Notes: generated by a model not told the origin, from the sequence alone. Shown: positions 13,052 through 20,770, counted from the first letter of the stretch. The stretch: DNA of 64,000 bases from Muribaculaceae bacterium (GCA_022509165.1 JAFLTT010000002.1:186001-250000), one strand, 5' to 3'. Program-made: numbers and translations.

Positions 13052-13633
13052 TTATAATGAGAGTGCCATGAAAAGACCGTAAGCTATAACGCCGATAAAA
13101 AATGTTACACCTGTCCACATTTTAGCTTTACGGGAATATTCATGAGATAATTCATTCTTGCCGTTCTTCCAGTGTTTCTTGCTTTTATATGCATAATTCA
13201 GAGCCACAATACCTGTGGGGAAGAAGCAGAAAATCGTCACGAGCCACGCGTATCCTATCATAGAAACAGGAGGAGTGGTTGTGTCTTGCTGAGAGGTGAT
13301 CTCATCAAGAGTAGGGAGGGGAGATTCTCCGGCTTCCTGAAGGAATTTATCAAAACGGGTAGGAGGAGGGCCGGCCGGATCGTTAGGTTTTACTTTATAT
13401 TTATCCAGTTCTTCCGGGGTCATTACCACGGGAGCGGAAGATGGATGCATTATATCATAAAGGTGGTTGCGAAAGAGCCGGCATACATCTGCATTATCTT
13501 CAGCTTTTTGCCAGTCAGGCAGACCTTTGCACCATATATAAGTGGAGGGTCGCACTCCTGCTCTTGGCAATTCTTCAAGTGTGAAGGGGCCCCTTTGTTC
13601 CCCATCGATCATTGCATAGTATTTTGTGGCCAT
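13052..13633 (-). CDS. GYF_2 and CD225-type membrane protein
   Basis: The N-terminus (residues 3-55) is a GYF_2-like domain: KYYAMIDGEQRGPFTLEEL, then TYIWCKGLPDWQKAEDN. A Pro-rich linker follows. Two hydrophobic helices at about 125-147 and 172-192, split by a Lys/Ser loop (YKSKKHWKNGK), match the CD225/dispanin fold. It overlaps the upstream gene by one base (TGATG), so the pair is an operon. Function is unknown; the family is thought to work at membranes. Confidence 0.82.
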   Translation of the reverse strand: MATKYYAMIDGEQRGPFTLEELPRAGVRPSTYIWCKGLPDWQKAEDNADVCRLFRNHLYDIMHPSSAPVVMTPEELDKYKVKPNDPAGPPPTRFDKFLQEAGESPLPTLDEITSQQDTTTPPVSMIGYAWLVTIFCFFPTGIVALNYAYKSKKHWKNGKNELSHEYSRKAKMWTGVTFFIGVIAYGLFMALSL

Positions 13634-14298
13634 CAGATAGCAGAGAAATTGCTTATACTTGTGAAGAAACTGCCAAACCAGAAGGCTACGATAATTCCAA
13701 TCCCGGCAAATACGAGACCGATAATAGTCATTATCTTGGCATTTGAGTTGGCAGCATCTGCTTCACGGTCTAAGCCTTGAGCATATAGGGTGTTGGCTCT
13801 GTTAGCCTGAACTATTCCAATGATTCCGAAGATGGCTCCTATGCAAGAAGCGAAGAATCCCACGATGGTGGCTACAATGGCCCATGGTAGCCAGTTGGTT
13901 CGGAAAGCAGGACGATATCCGTTCTGGTACCTGTCTTGCCGTTCATAATACCGGTTATGATTATGGTAAGTATGATGGGTGTTGTATTGAGGATTATTCG
14001 CAAATCGATTATATTCCTGGTTTTCTTGCTGATTATTTGGATTATAACCCGGGTATTCCTGACGGGGAGGCTGGTTATATTCCGGGGGTACTTGTTCTTG
14101 AGGTTGTGACTCATTCTTTGAGAAGGCCGGATAAAGTTCTGACAATGTATGAGCCGGCACCCAGTTTTCTATGCCCGGTTTCCAAACTAATGTGTCTTTT
14201 GTGAGCCGAGGGTGTAAGATTACTTCATCCAGGGTAAATGGACCGGTGGATTTTTCATCAATCACCATATAATATTGATTAGGATATTCCTGCGGCAT
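13633..14298 (-). CDS. GYF_2 and CD225-type membrane protein with an Asn/Gln/Tyr-rich linker
   Basis: Residues 6-60 form a GYF_2-like domain (YYMVIDEKSTGPFTLDEV, WKPGIENWVPAHTL). A linker of about 70 residues is very rich in Asn, Gln, Tyr and His. Then come two membrane helices around IVATIVGFFASCIGAIFGIIGIVQANRANTLY, a typical CD225 arrangement. I chose the ATG at 14298 (MPQEYPNQ) over an in-frame start at 14373 because a -7 box (TAAATTTG on this strand, 14343-14350) lies between them. It is a paralogue of the gene downstream. Confidence 0.8.
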   Translation of the reverse strand: MPQEYPNQYYMVIDEKSTGPFTLDEVILHPRLTKDTLVWKPGIENWVPAHTLSELYPAFSKNESQPQEQVPPEYNQPPRQEYPGYNPNNQQENQEYNRFANNPQYNTHHTYHNHNRYYERQDRYQNGYRPAFRTNWLPWAIVATIVGFFASCIGAIFGIIGIVQANRANTLYAQGLDREADAANSNAKIMTIIGLVFAGIGIIVAFWFGSFFTSISNFSAI

Positions 14299-14737
14299 TT
14301 TAGGGTATTTTATAATTTCTATTTTATTTCTTAAATATATTGCAAATTTATGCAATTGTTTTATAATAACCAATCATTACATTGTTTCCTCACAGTTATG
14401 ACTTAACAAATTGATGGTCTTTAGTTTCATCTGCCGGATAGTGGAATTGATAGATAGAATAGTTCTTCCTTATATTGATATAATAAGAGGCGTCAGAATG
14501 ATTTATTATGTATTTGAGTTTCCGGGTATTAAGTTTGAATGATCGGGTCTGTAGTATCCGGTTAGTTTAATTGATTTTGTTTGATTGGTTATGATTGATT
14601 AGGCTTGTTTAATTAGGATAGTGTGATTGAGTTCATGTAATTGGGGAAGTGTGATTGGGTCAAAAGATTTAAAAAGAAGAGGAGTGAAAGAATTTGTAAG
14701 ATGAAAGATATTTTATATCTTTGCAATCCCAACTCAT
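14299..14737. other. Intergenic region with no gene
   Basis: This stretch holds the -7 box of the CD225 gene (14343-14350, minus strand) and the promoter of the tRNA gene (14693-14723, plus strand). Between about 14570 and 14660 the sequence is a loose run of TGATTG-like words. No credible coding frame is seen. Confidence 0.7.
14693..14723 (+). promoter_or_regulatory. Promoter of tRNA-Gly
   Basis: TTTG at 14693-14696, 19 bp, TATCTTTG at 14716-14723: a near-perfect Bacteroidota promoter with a predicted start about 8 bp before the mature tRNA 5' end. Confidence 0.8.
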
Positions 14738-14810
14738 GCGATAATAGCTCAGTTGGTAGAGCATCAGCTTCCCAAGCTGAGGGTCGCGGGTTCGAATCCC
14801 GTTTATCGCT
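14738..14810 (+). tRNA. tRNA-Gly, anticodon CCC
   Basis: All arms fold: acceptor GCGATAA with TTATCGC, D arm GCTC/GAGC, anticodon stem TCAGC/GCTGA with loop TTCCCAA (anticodon CCC), and T arm around TTCGAAT. The discriminator is T and no CCA is encoded. A terminator follows. Its 3' half is repeated at 15989-16040. Confidence 0.93.
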
Positions 14811-14828
14811 CTCATAAATATTTCCATG

Positions 14829-14868
14829 AATCAGGCAGTTATAACTTAAATGATTGCCTGATTTTTTT
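14829..14868 (+). terminator. Terminator after tRNA-Gly(CCC)
   Basis: AATCAGGCA and TGCCTGATT pair across an approximately 17-nt loop and are followed by seven T. A diverged copy of the same terminator follows the second tRNA at 16059-16097. Confidence 0.8.
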
Positions 14869-14938
14869 GTTTCCAATTCACGGTTTTTGGTCGATATTCT
14901 GCTCTGAGTTAAACCAAGAGTTAAACCAATAAACCATT

Positions 14939-15079
14939 ATGATAAATGCTTCTGTTGAAGTCGTCTGCTACAAATCCAAGAAACTTGCAAATGGCTCCTT
15001 CCCATTGATGTTACGCATCTGTAAAGATGGCAAAAAGACCTATAAAAGCTTAGGAATTTCTATGGATCCAACTCTATAA
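14939..15079 (+). pseudogene. Tyrosine recombinase (integrase) N-terminal remnant
   Basis: The 46-codon frame reads MINASVEVVCYKSK, then LANGSFPLMLRICKDGKK and YKSLGISMDPTL, and stops where these proteins usually have a Trp followed by (N/D)F. This is the arm-binding N-terminal segment of Bacteroidota tyrosine recombinases. After the stop, the next residues (NFDEF) still fit, and then the sequence is replaced by the upstream region of the toxin-antitoxin module. It lies 129 bp after a tRNA-Gly gene, where such elements usually integrate. It is clearly non-functional; family recognition is by eye. Confidence 0.72.
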
Positions 15080-15137
15080 AATTTCGATGAGTTTTAATGG
15101 ATTGAAATCATTTAATCCCATCTTATTTACCATTCGG

Positions 15138-15313
15138 AATTATTCAAGAATTAGAATATTTGCTTATCTTTGTAAAAAGAGAAATCTTATGAAACTGATA
15201 GAACTGAATTTGGAGAAGATATACGAACTTTGCCGAAAATATAAGGTGAAGACCCTTTCCGTGTTCGGTTCTATCCTAACCGACAGATTCAATGATGAAA
15301 GTGATATAGATTT
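15138..15313 (+). repeat. 176-bp direct repeat, copy 1 (5' region of mntA-1)
   Basis: The block covers the promoter region and first 41 codons of the first MntA gene. It matches 17253-17428 at 170 of 176 positions by eye, with no gaps. Identity ends abruptly inside the coding region, just past the catalytic DxD motif. A -7 box, TATCTTTG at 15165-15172, is part of the block. Confidence 0.93.
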
Positions 15314-15500
15314 ACTTGTGGATTTTGAACCGTTTGACCCTGACAGTCTTGAATTTGATTATGTCACCAATTACATTGATTTACAGGAATCCTTAGAAAA
15401 GCTATTAAGTAGGAAAGTTGATTTAATAGTGGATGGTAGCCATCTGAATTCTTATTTCCGTTATTGTATAAATAAAAGGAAACAGCTAATATATGGATGA
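15189..15500 (+). CDS. mntA: MntA-type nucleotidyltransferase antitoxin
   Basis: The minimal nucleotidyltransferase motif is intact: GS, ten residues, DID (VFGSILTDRFNDESDIDLLV), with a third acidic residue in KVDLIVD. In known HepT-MntA pairs MntA transfers AMP groups onto a tyrosine of HepT and so blocks its RNase activity. I chose the ATG at 15189 because the -7 box at 15165-15172 leaves no room for an upstream start, and because the paralogue at 17304 starts at the same point. It overlaps the HEPN toxin by 8 nt. Confidence 0.9.
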   Translation: MKLIELNLEKIYELCRKYKVKTLSVFGSILTDRFNDESDIDLLVDFEPFDPDSLEFDYVTNYIDLQESLEKLLSRKVDLIVDGSHLNSYFRYCINKRKQLIYG

Positions 15501-15879
15501 TTATATTTTGACTTGTTTAAAGGATATAAGGAATGCCATTCTTGAGGTGGAAAGTTATTTTATTGATTATCCTTTCAGATATGACATTTTTGAAAAAGAT
15601 ATGAAAACAAGACGAGCTGTTGAAAGAAATGTAGAGATAATGGGAGAAGCTATGAATAGAATTAGAAAAGTTGAACCCGATTATCAAATTCCAAATGCAA
15701 AAGAAGTGATTGCTACCAGAAATCGCGTTATACATTCTTATGAATATGTTGAACCAACGTTTCTATGGGGATTGGTAGTAAGGCACATTCCTGAATTGAA
15801 AAAAGATATTGAACTACTTATTTCTGAACGCCTTCAAAATGGGAATTTTGATTCAGAAGTACAGGAATTATTAAAATAA
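15493..15879 (+). CDS. hepT: HepT-like HEPN ribonuclease toxin
   Basis: A 128-residue all-helical protein of the DUF86/HepT type. The catalytic Rx4HxY motif is RNRVIHSY at residues 76-83, including the Tyr that MntA modifies in studied systems. The ERNVEIMGEAMNRI helix is typical. It pairs with the overlapping MntA gene as a type VII toxin-antitoxin module. The C-terminal helix (IPELKKDIELLI) is complete, unlike in the second copy. Confidence 0.9.
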   Translation: MDDYILTCLKDIRNAILEVESYFIDYPFRYDIFEKDMKTRRAVERNVEIMGEAMNRIRKVEPDYQIPNAKEVIATRNRVIHSYEYVEPTFLWGLVVRHIPELKKDIELLISERLQNGNFDSEVQELLK

Positions 15880-15890
15880 GTTTTAATTAA

Positions 15891-15918
15891 TAATTACAGT
15901 TTGTGTAAACCGTAATTA
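15891..15918 (+). terminator. Inverted repeat after hepT-1
   Basis: TAATTAC-A-GTTT pairs with AAAC-C-GTAATTA around a GTGT loop. It lacks a T run, so termination is only a guess. Confidence 0.45.
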
Positions 15919-15967
15919 TAAACAGAAATTCAGAGCTCATCTTAATAGTAAAAAAAGATTCTCTTAA

Positions 15968-16040
15968 GCCATAGTAGCTCAGTTGGGAGAGCATCAGCTT
16001 TCCAAGCTGAGGGTCGCGGGTTCGAATCCCGTTTATCGCT
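15968..16040 (+). tRNA. tRNA-Gly, anticodon TCC, with an acceptor mismatch
   Basis: Anticodon loop TTTCCAA gives TCC. From the anticodon stem to the 3' end it equals tRNA-Gly(CCC) except for one anticodon-loop base. The 5' acceptor strand GCCATAG against 3' TTATCGC leaves a C-C clash at the third pair and a G-T pair at the seventh. This is what a chimera would show if the 3' half had been replaced by that of the other gene. It may be functional, weak or dead. Confidence 0.7.
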
Positions 16041-16058
16041 CTTATAAATATTTCAATG

Positions 16059-16097
16059 AATCAGACAATTAACAACAGTTGACTGCCTGATTTTATT
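16059..16097 (+). terminator. Diverged copy of the tRNA-Gly terminator
   Basis: AATCAGaCA with TGCCTGATT, followed by TTTA; it is imperfect compared with the copy at 14829-14868. The duplication therefore includes the tRNA 3' half plus its downstream terminator. Confidence 0.6.
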
Positions 16098-16658
16098 TAC
16101 AGGGTATCCTGACCCGGCAACAGATTGATGATTTTTATTTACAATAGTTACAGAGTCCATTCCTTCCAACCTTAAATTCACTTTCATGTCCAGGGCCTTG
16201 AATTAAGGAACTAAGTGTTTACATTTTTAAAATTGTTGAGTATTCCGTTCCTTTTGATTGGTTATATTGAAAGGAAGGCACAGTATTTCATTTTATAATT
16301 ATAATAGCCCCATACATTAACAATTTTTATTAATTTTGCATCGTCCGGATCCCAAGAGAGGGTGAAAGGCAACTTTTTAATAAAAGGTGTTATTGAAATT
16401 TTATCTTCAAATCACAAACTTGGCGGTTTGAAATTCCACGAAGATAAGATTGGCAATAGCACCTACATCGATGGCTATCGTTCTGTCTTGGCTGACAGTT
16501 CTAATAGCAAAGCGGTGTGGGGCTATTGTTTTATCTGTGGAATAGGTACGCCAAGACCTGTGATTTGGATAAAACAAGATACAATCCCACACCTTTTTAG
16601 TAATAACTTTTAATAGAATGATGTGTTTCCGGGGGATTGAGAAACACAAAATAATTTT
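16098..16658 (+). other. Leader region upstream of the lipoprotein, no confident gene
   Basis: A -7 box, TAATTTTG, is at 16331-16338 with no clear -33 element. The transcript would carry about 310 nt before the lipoprotein start at 16659. An 83-codon frame with a GTG start (16362-16613) fills most of that leader (MKGNFLIKGVIEIL..., ending HLFSNNF). I do not recognise it. It could be a small protein, a leader peptide or chance. Confidence 0.4.
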
Positions 16659-17072
16659 ATGAAACACTTAAAGTTTTTGTTTTTAGGACTATTGGCTTTT
16701 TGTCTAAGTTCTACTTTCACATCCTGTAAAGATAAGGATGAACCCGGTGGTGATAACCTTGCTTCAGCAATTGTAGGTGTTTGGGCTCAAGATGGTGATA
16801 ATGATATTATTGTTATCAATAAAAACGGTACGGGAAATGGTTATGAAAGTCCAGAGTATTATTATAATAACGAATCATATGGCACATTGACATGGGAAAT
16901 TAAAAATGATTATGTATATCTGGATTTAGGCTACTATGGTTCTATTCAAAAAGAAAAGTTAAGAGCCGTATCCGTTTCAAAGAATGAAATTAAATGGTAC
17001 CGATACGATACTGACGATGATGGTAATTTCTCTAATGAATATGAGGAATGGACTTGGACAAGATACGAATAA
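16659..17072 (+). CDS. Lipocalin-like secreted lipoprotein
   Basis: The signal peptide ends with lipobox TFTSC and Cys is followed by KDKDEPG, an acidic stretch as in Bacteroidota lipoprotein export signals. The mature part (about 115 residues) begins with IVGVWAQDGDNDIIVINKNGTG, the usual start of a lipocalin-like beta barrel, and ends in EEWTWTRYE. The cargo is unknown. It lies between two toxin-antitoxin modules. A similar but not identical lipoprotein is at 53813-54211. Confidence 0.82.
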   Translation: MKHLKFLFLGLLAFCLSSTFTSCKDKDEPGGDNLASAIVGVWAQDGDNDIIVINKNGTGNGYESPEYYYNNESYGTLTWEIKNDYVYLDLGYYGSIQKEKLRAVSVSKNEIKWYRYDTDDDGNFSNEYEEWTWTRYE

Positions 17073-17135
17073 GTAAAATAAGAATAAAGATAAGAAAGTT
17101 AGTAACGGCTTTAATTGATACAAATTCTTAAGGTA

Positions 17136-17181
17136 GAAATGCACTCCAAAAGTTTTATGCCTAACTTTTGGAGTGCATTTC
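17136..17181. terminator. Perfect 19-bp stem-loop
   Basis: GAAATGCACTCCAAAAGTT (17136-17154) and its exact complement (17163-17181) flank an 8-nt loop TTATGCCT. It lies 63 bp after the lipoprotein stop. The long perfect stem fits a terminator, but the T run is weak; a relic of a palindromic insertion is possible. Confidence 0.65.
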
Positions 17182-17252
17182 TATTTCATTGGCATAGGTT
17201 TTTAGAATCATATAAAGAAACTTGGATAAATTCAGTCTTTGATTCTATCTCA

Positions 17253-17428
17253 AATTATTCAAGAATTAGAATATTTGCTTATCTTTGTAAAAAGAGAAAA
17301 CTTATGAAACTGATAGAACTGAATTTGGAGAAGATATACGAGCTTTGCCGAAAATATAAGGTGAAGACGCTTTCCGTGTTCGGTTCTATCCTTACCGACA
17401 GATTCAATGATGAAAGTGATGTGGATTT
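17253..17428 (+). repeat. 176-bp direct repeat, copy 2 (5' region of mntA-2)
   Basis: It matches 15138-15313 with six substitutions and no gaps. It includes the -7 box TATCTTTG and the shared first 41 codons of MntA. Sequence after it is unrelated at DNA level although the proteins remain in the same families. Confidence 0.93.
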
Positions 17429-17606
17429 CTTGTTCAGATTTGAACCTGAAGTTGACTATAATAATTACGCTGACCTTTACTTTGAATTATTGGATGAACT
17501 GAAATTGCTTTTTGGAAGAGAGGTAGATTTAGTGGATGAAAAGACATTACGTAATCCATATTTTATTGCAGAAGTTGAATCCACAAAACAACCTATTTAT
17601 GGATGA
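17304..17606 (+). CDS. mntA: MntA-type nucleotidyltransferase antitoxin, second copy
   Basis: A 100-residue protein with the motif GS-x10-DVD (SILTDRFNDESDVDFLFRF) and EVDLVD. The first 41 residues equal those of the first copy except Ile to Val at the DxD and a few more changes after it; the C-terminal 58 residues are different. This suggests that the catalytic half is shared and the partner-contacting half was swapped. The start was chosen by homology to copy 1. It overlaps the HEPN gene by 8 nt, as in copy 1. Confidence 0.88.
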   Translation: MKLIELNLEKIYELCRKYKVKTLSVFGSILTDRFNDESDVDFLFRFEPEVDYNNYADLYFELLDELKLLFGREVDLVDEKTLRNPYFIAEVESTKQPIYG

Positions 17607-17904
17607 AAGGATAAAGAAATATTTGGCGGATATTCAATTTGCAATAGAAGAAATAGAGAATTATGTCTCTCAACGTCCAAAACAATATAAGGTCTTTTTG
17701 AGCGATTCCATGTTCCGTAGTGCCATTGAACGGAAAGTTGAAATTATCGGTGAGGCTATGAACCGTATCCTTAAGATTGATCCCAATATTTCAATTTCCA
17801 ATTCAAGAAATATAGTAAACACAAGGAATTATGTAATTCACGCTTATGATTCTCTAAGCCCAGAAATAATATGGGGAATAGTGGTTAATGACCTTGACTA
17901 TTAA
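17599..17904 (+). CDS. hepT: HepT-like HEPN toxin, C-terminus cut by an apparent frameshift
   Basis: The catalytic RNYVIHAY (Rx4HxY) is intact and the helix ERKVEIIGEAMNRI matches the family. The frame ends ...WGIVVNDLDY at 17904. In the shifted frame the DNA continues LKQEVKALLDS to a stop at 17936, which is the normal last helix of this family. One missing base near 17895-17901 explains this. The lost helix is about 11 residues; activity may or may not survive. Confidence 0.82.
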   Translation: MDERIKKYLADIQFAIEEIENYVSQRPKQYKVFLSDSMFRSAIERKVEIIGEAMNRILKIDPNISISNSRNIVNTRNYVIHAYDSLSPEIIWGIVVNDLDY

Positions 17905-18042
17905 AGCAAGAGGTAAAAGCATTATTAGATTCCTGAAGATTTTGTATGTCTAATAATTGATAATTTTATTTGGCTATGCCTTCTTACCAAATGGAGAAAA
18001 ATAGCAATTTTTATTTTCAGGGTATCATGACTGGAAAATAAC

Positions 18043-18076
18043 AATAAAAATGGCAGTGATTTATTAGATCACTGCC
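18043..18076 (-). terminator. Terminator after ferritin
   Basis: GGCAGTGAT (18052-18060) pairs with ATCACTGCC (18068-18076) across 7 nt. On the minus strand it is followed by ATTTTTATTG, fitting termination of the ferritin gene. Confidence 0.8.
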
Positions 18077-18111
18077 TTTGATTTATCTCGGGATAGAATA
18101 ATCGACGGGGA

Positions 18112-18618
18112 TTAGAGTTGGGGAGCAGTATAGATGCGTGCGCCGAGTTCGCGATCGAGCTGAAGGAGGCCTGTACCATCGTCGCCAATTAAAGAAAGGT
18201 CATCTATAATCTGACGCACCGTCTCTTCCTCTTCTACCTGTTCAGCCACGAAAGTATTAAGTTTCTGACGAGTAGCGAAGTCCTTTACCTCTTCAGCCAT
18301 TGCATAGAGTGCATTGATAGAAGCGGTCACCGTCTTTTCATGCTCTAAAGTTGCTTTGAAGGCTGCAAGGGGTGAGTCCCAACTTCCGGGTACCTCAGCA
18401 ATGGGTTTAAGCACCACTTTACAATCTCTTGCATTAAGATAATCCATCAGAGCCAAAGCATGGGCTTGTTCTTCCTGGAATTGTATCTTAAACCAATTGG
18501 CTATACCATTACGGCCTTCGTGTTCGAAATGCAGTGACATTGACAAATAAAGATAAGCCGACCATAATTCAGCATTGATCTGGGCGTTTAACGCATCTTC
18601 TAATTTCTTCTCTAACAT
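18112..18618 (-). CDS. ftnA: Bacterial non-heme ferritin
   Basis: A 168-residue iron-storage cage subunit. Ferroxidase residues are present: Glu in NAELWSAYLYLSMS, the EExxH-type QFQEEQAHALALMDY, Glu in FKATLEHEKTVTASI, and QVEEEETVRQIIDDL. Length and spacing are normal for FtnA. The gene has its own promoter and terminator, so it is monocistronic. Confidence 0.94.
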   Translation of the reverse strand: MLEKKLEDALNAQINAELWSAYLYLSMSLHFEHEGRNGIANWFKIQFQEEQAHALALMDYLNARDCKVVLKPIAEVPGSWDSPLAAFKATLEHEKTVTASINALYAMAEEVKDFATRQKLNTFVAEQVEEEETVRQIIDDLSLIGDDGTGLLQLDRELGARIYTAPQL

Positions 18619-18644
18619 AAAAATTGATAATTATTTTTCTTCAG

Positions 18645-18676
18645 CAAAGATAAATTTATTTATAATAATATCCAAA
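18645..18676 (-). promoter_or_regulatory. Ferritin promoter
   Basis: On the minus strand TTTG (18676-18673), 20 bp, TATCTTTG (18652-18645), 27 bp before the ATG. The 275 bp from here to the OmpA gene at 18952 hold no gene; the OmpA promoter must lie there but no exact consensus match was found. Confidence 0.75.
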
Positions 18677-18951
18677 CCCTTCATTTTTAACAATTTCGTG
18701 TGTTTTATTCATTATTAGCGGATAATAGTACCTTACCCACCTCTGTTTTTCCCTCAGAAAAGTATATTTCAAAGAAAAATAATGCACAAATCGATTAATT
18801 TGTGTAAACCTTTATCGCCTGTTGGGGTTTTAATTATAAAAGGGATGAGAAGACAGACCCCTTGAAAAGGTTTTACTTCAGAACGCAACCCTTTAGATAT
18901 CTGCTATATACGAAAACAAAAAAATAAAAAATAATTTAAAACTAAACGAAA

Positions 18952-20025
18952 ATGAAAAAAACTTTACTCTTATTAGGTGCTTCAGCAGCAGTTTTAACAG
19001 CAAGTGCACAGTACACAAATTATTCCAACTTCAAATCCGACTCTCGGTTTGGCGACAACTGGTCAATCGGTATAGAAGGCGGTATTCAGACCAATCTTAA
19101 TCAATGGAATAATCCTCAAGGAGCTGTATTCGGTGTTAACTTCAATAAAGATCTTACCCCTTATTTCGGACTAAGCGTAGAAGCTTTAGCAGGTGCTAAT
19201 AATACAGGCAACTGGCTTGACCCGGCAAGGCATTATCACAATGGCACAGCCATCGACAATCTGGCCGGATTCCTGGTAGGTCGTTGGAATGTATCAAACA
19301 GTTTAGGTGGTTTCCCGGGTCATCGCAGAGTATTTGAGATTGAAACAGAATTAGGAGCCGGTTACGGAGGTTTCTTTGCCAACACTGCCTATGCCGACAG
19401 ATGGAGCGCTTTCTTAGTGAAAGCAGGGCTTGATTTTAATTTTTACCTTGGCAAAGCAAGAGCATGGTCAATCAATATCAGACCAGGAGTGATCTGGGAT
19501 ATTTCAGCCACAGGGAAGTTCGACAGCCGTCATGCAGTAGCTCAGCTTACAGCAGGTGTGACCTATCATTTCAAGACCTCTAATGGTACACACTATTTTA
19601 TCAACAGTGATGCCCAGGCTCTAAAAGATGAAATAGCTGCCCTTACCGCCCTCAATGCTGACTTAGAGGCACAACTCGCAAATCAACCGGTAGTGGCTGA
19701 ACAGGAAGTAGTAGTAGAGAAAGTAGTGGAAGAGGTTCCCACTTATGTAGACAGCACATATGTAGTGAACTTTGCATGGAATTCAGCAGAACTTGTACCG
19801 GCAGCCAAGGCTACTTTGGATAACATTCCTACAGATGCAACCGTAAGTATAGCCGGATATGCTTCACCCGAAGGCAATGCTCAATATAATCTCCAACTTT
19901 CCGACCGACGTGCAGATGCAGTCAAGACATATCTCCAGAATCGTGGTATAAAAGTAGCCGACACTGTAGGATATGGAGCCAACAACGCTGAGTCAAACCG
20001 CATAGTGATCGTGACTATAAAATAA
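18952..20025 (+). CDS. OmpA-family outer membrane protein
   Basis: Signal peptide MKKTLLLLGASAAVLTASA is followed by a barrel-like domain to about residue 210, a short helical/coiled segment (LKDEIAALTALNADLEAQLANQ), a VVVEKVVEEVPTYVD linker and an OmpA C-terminal domain (WNSAELVPAAKATLDNI, VSIAGYASPEGNAQYNLQLSDRRADAVKTYL). The C-terminus ESNRIVIVTIK is typical. It probably bridges outer membrane and peptidoglycan. The domain order matches that of 1193-2365. Confidence 0.93.
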   Translation: MKKTLLLLGASAAVLTASAQYTNYSNFKSDSRFGDNWSIGIEGGIQTNLNQWNNPQGAVFGVNFNKDLTPYFGLSVEALAGANNTGNWLDPARHYHNGTAIDNLAGFLVGRWNVSNSLGGFPGHRRVFEIETELGAGYGGFFANTAYADRWSAFLVKAGLDFNFYLGKARAWSINIRPGVIWDISATGKFDSRHAVAQLTAGVTYHFKTSNGTHYFINSDAQALKDEIAALTALNADLEAQLANQPVVAEQEVVVEKVVEEVPTYVDSTYVVNFAWNSAELVPAAKATLDNIPTDATVSIAGYASPEGNAQYNLQLSDRRADAVKTYLQNRGIKVADTVGYGANNAESNRIVIVTIK

Positions 20026-20076
20026 GAAAGAGCAAAATTTACGAAAAGGTTATAAGGAAATAAAAACTAAGACAGC

Positions 20077-20112
20077 AAACAGGCAGGACAGATTCCTGCC
20101 TGTTTTGTTTGT
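20077..20112 (+). terminator. Terminator after the second OmpA gene
   Basis: AAACAGGCAGG with CCTGCCTGTTT around a 7-nt loop, then TTGTTTGTTG. Confidence 0.85.
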
Positions 20113-20183
20113 TGTTGTCAAACAATAAACAACAAACAATAAACATTGAGTCAGTTACTTACGAAAACAACAAACATCAAATT

Positions 20184-20738
20184 TTAGACAAACAATAGGA
20201 AAAAATAGAAGTCGTTGCCTAATATTTCGCGTAACCGGGATAAGAGACGTGCCTTGCGTTTTTTTACAGTGATTTCTGCAAGTCCCAGACGTTCCGCTAT
20301 TTCTGAATTTTTAAGTCCTTCCTCAAAGTTAAGCACAAATATTTGTTGCAATTCCTTTGGCAAAGAGGCAATGGCATTATAAATATGGATTCGTGTCTCT
20401 AATTCGATGAAATCATTTAGAGCATCGGGAGTCATCTCGAAATTGGGGTCGAGATTCTCAAGATAATTGGTCTGAGCCTCGTTGTGACGTAGGATAGAAA
20501 AGGCACGGTTGCGCACACATGTTACGATGTAAGCTCTCCATTGAGTAGAGGAGGTAAACTCATGGCGTCTTATATAGGATGCTTCTATGGCATCCTGCAC
20601 ACAGTCTTCAGCCTTAAAAGCTTCCTTACCTTTGAGCAGTGTAGTGGCATAAATCAAAATATCAGGGTAGATATGGGTATAAAAACTATCAATCTTTCCC
20701 CTCTTGAAATCATTGAATATTTGCTCAGACCATTTCAT
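20184..20738 (-). CDS. ECF RNA polymerase sigma factor
   Basis: Sigma-2 region at about residues 10-75 (YPDILIYATTLLKGKEAFKAEDCVQDAIEASYI) and sigma-4 region at about 120-175 (IASLPKELQQIFVLNFEEGLKNSEIAERLGLAEITVKKRKARLLSRL). No other domain. In Bacteroidota such factors often act with a FecR anti-sigma protein and an STN-bearing TonB receptor. Those two are encoded 3.2 kb away on the other strand (23988-28707), with other genes between, so the link is plausible but not certain. A -7-like TAACTTTG (20753-20746) sits so close to the ATG that the mRNA might be leaderless. Confidence 0.9.
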   Translation of the reverse strand: MKWSEQIFNDFKRGKIDSFYTHIYPDILIYATTLLKGKEAFKAEDCVQDAIEASYIRRHEFTSSTQWRAYIVTCVRNRAFSILRHNEAQTNYLENLDPNFEMTPDALNDFIELETRIHIYNAIASLPKELQQIFVLNFEEGLKNSEIAERLGLAEITVKKRKARLLSRLREILGNDFYFFLLFV

Positions 20739-20770
20739 TGACGGTCAAAGTTACATAAAAAAACTTAAAA

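Noticed and set aside
13172..13780. 202-codon frame on the plus strand
   Set aside because: It lies opposite two well-supported CD225 genes and has no family features.
16362..16613. 83-codon frame as a confident gene
   Set aside because: It has a GTG start, no recognisable family and lies within a probable leader; it is reported only as a possibility in the gap description.
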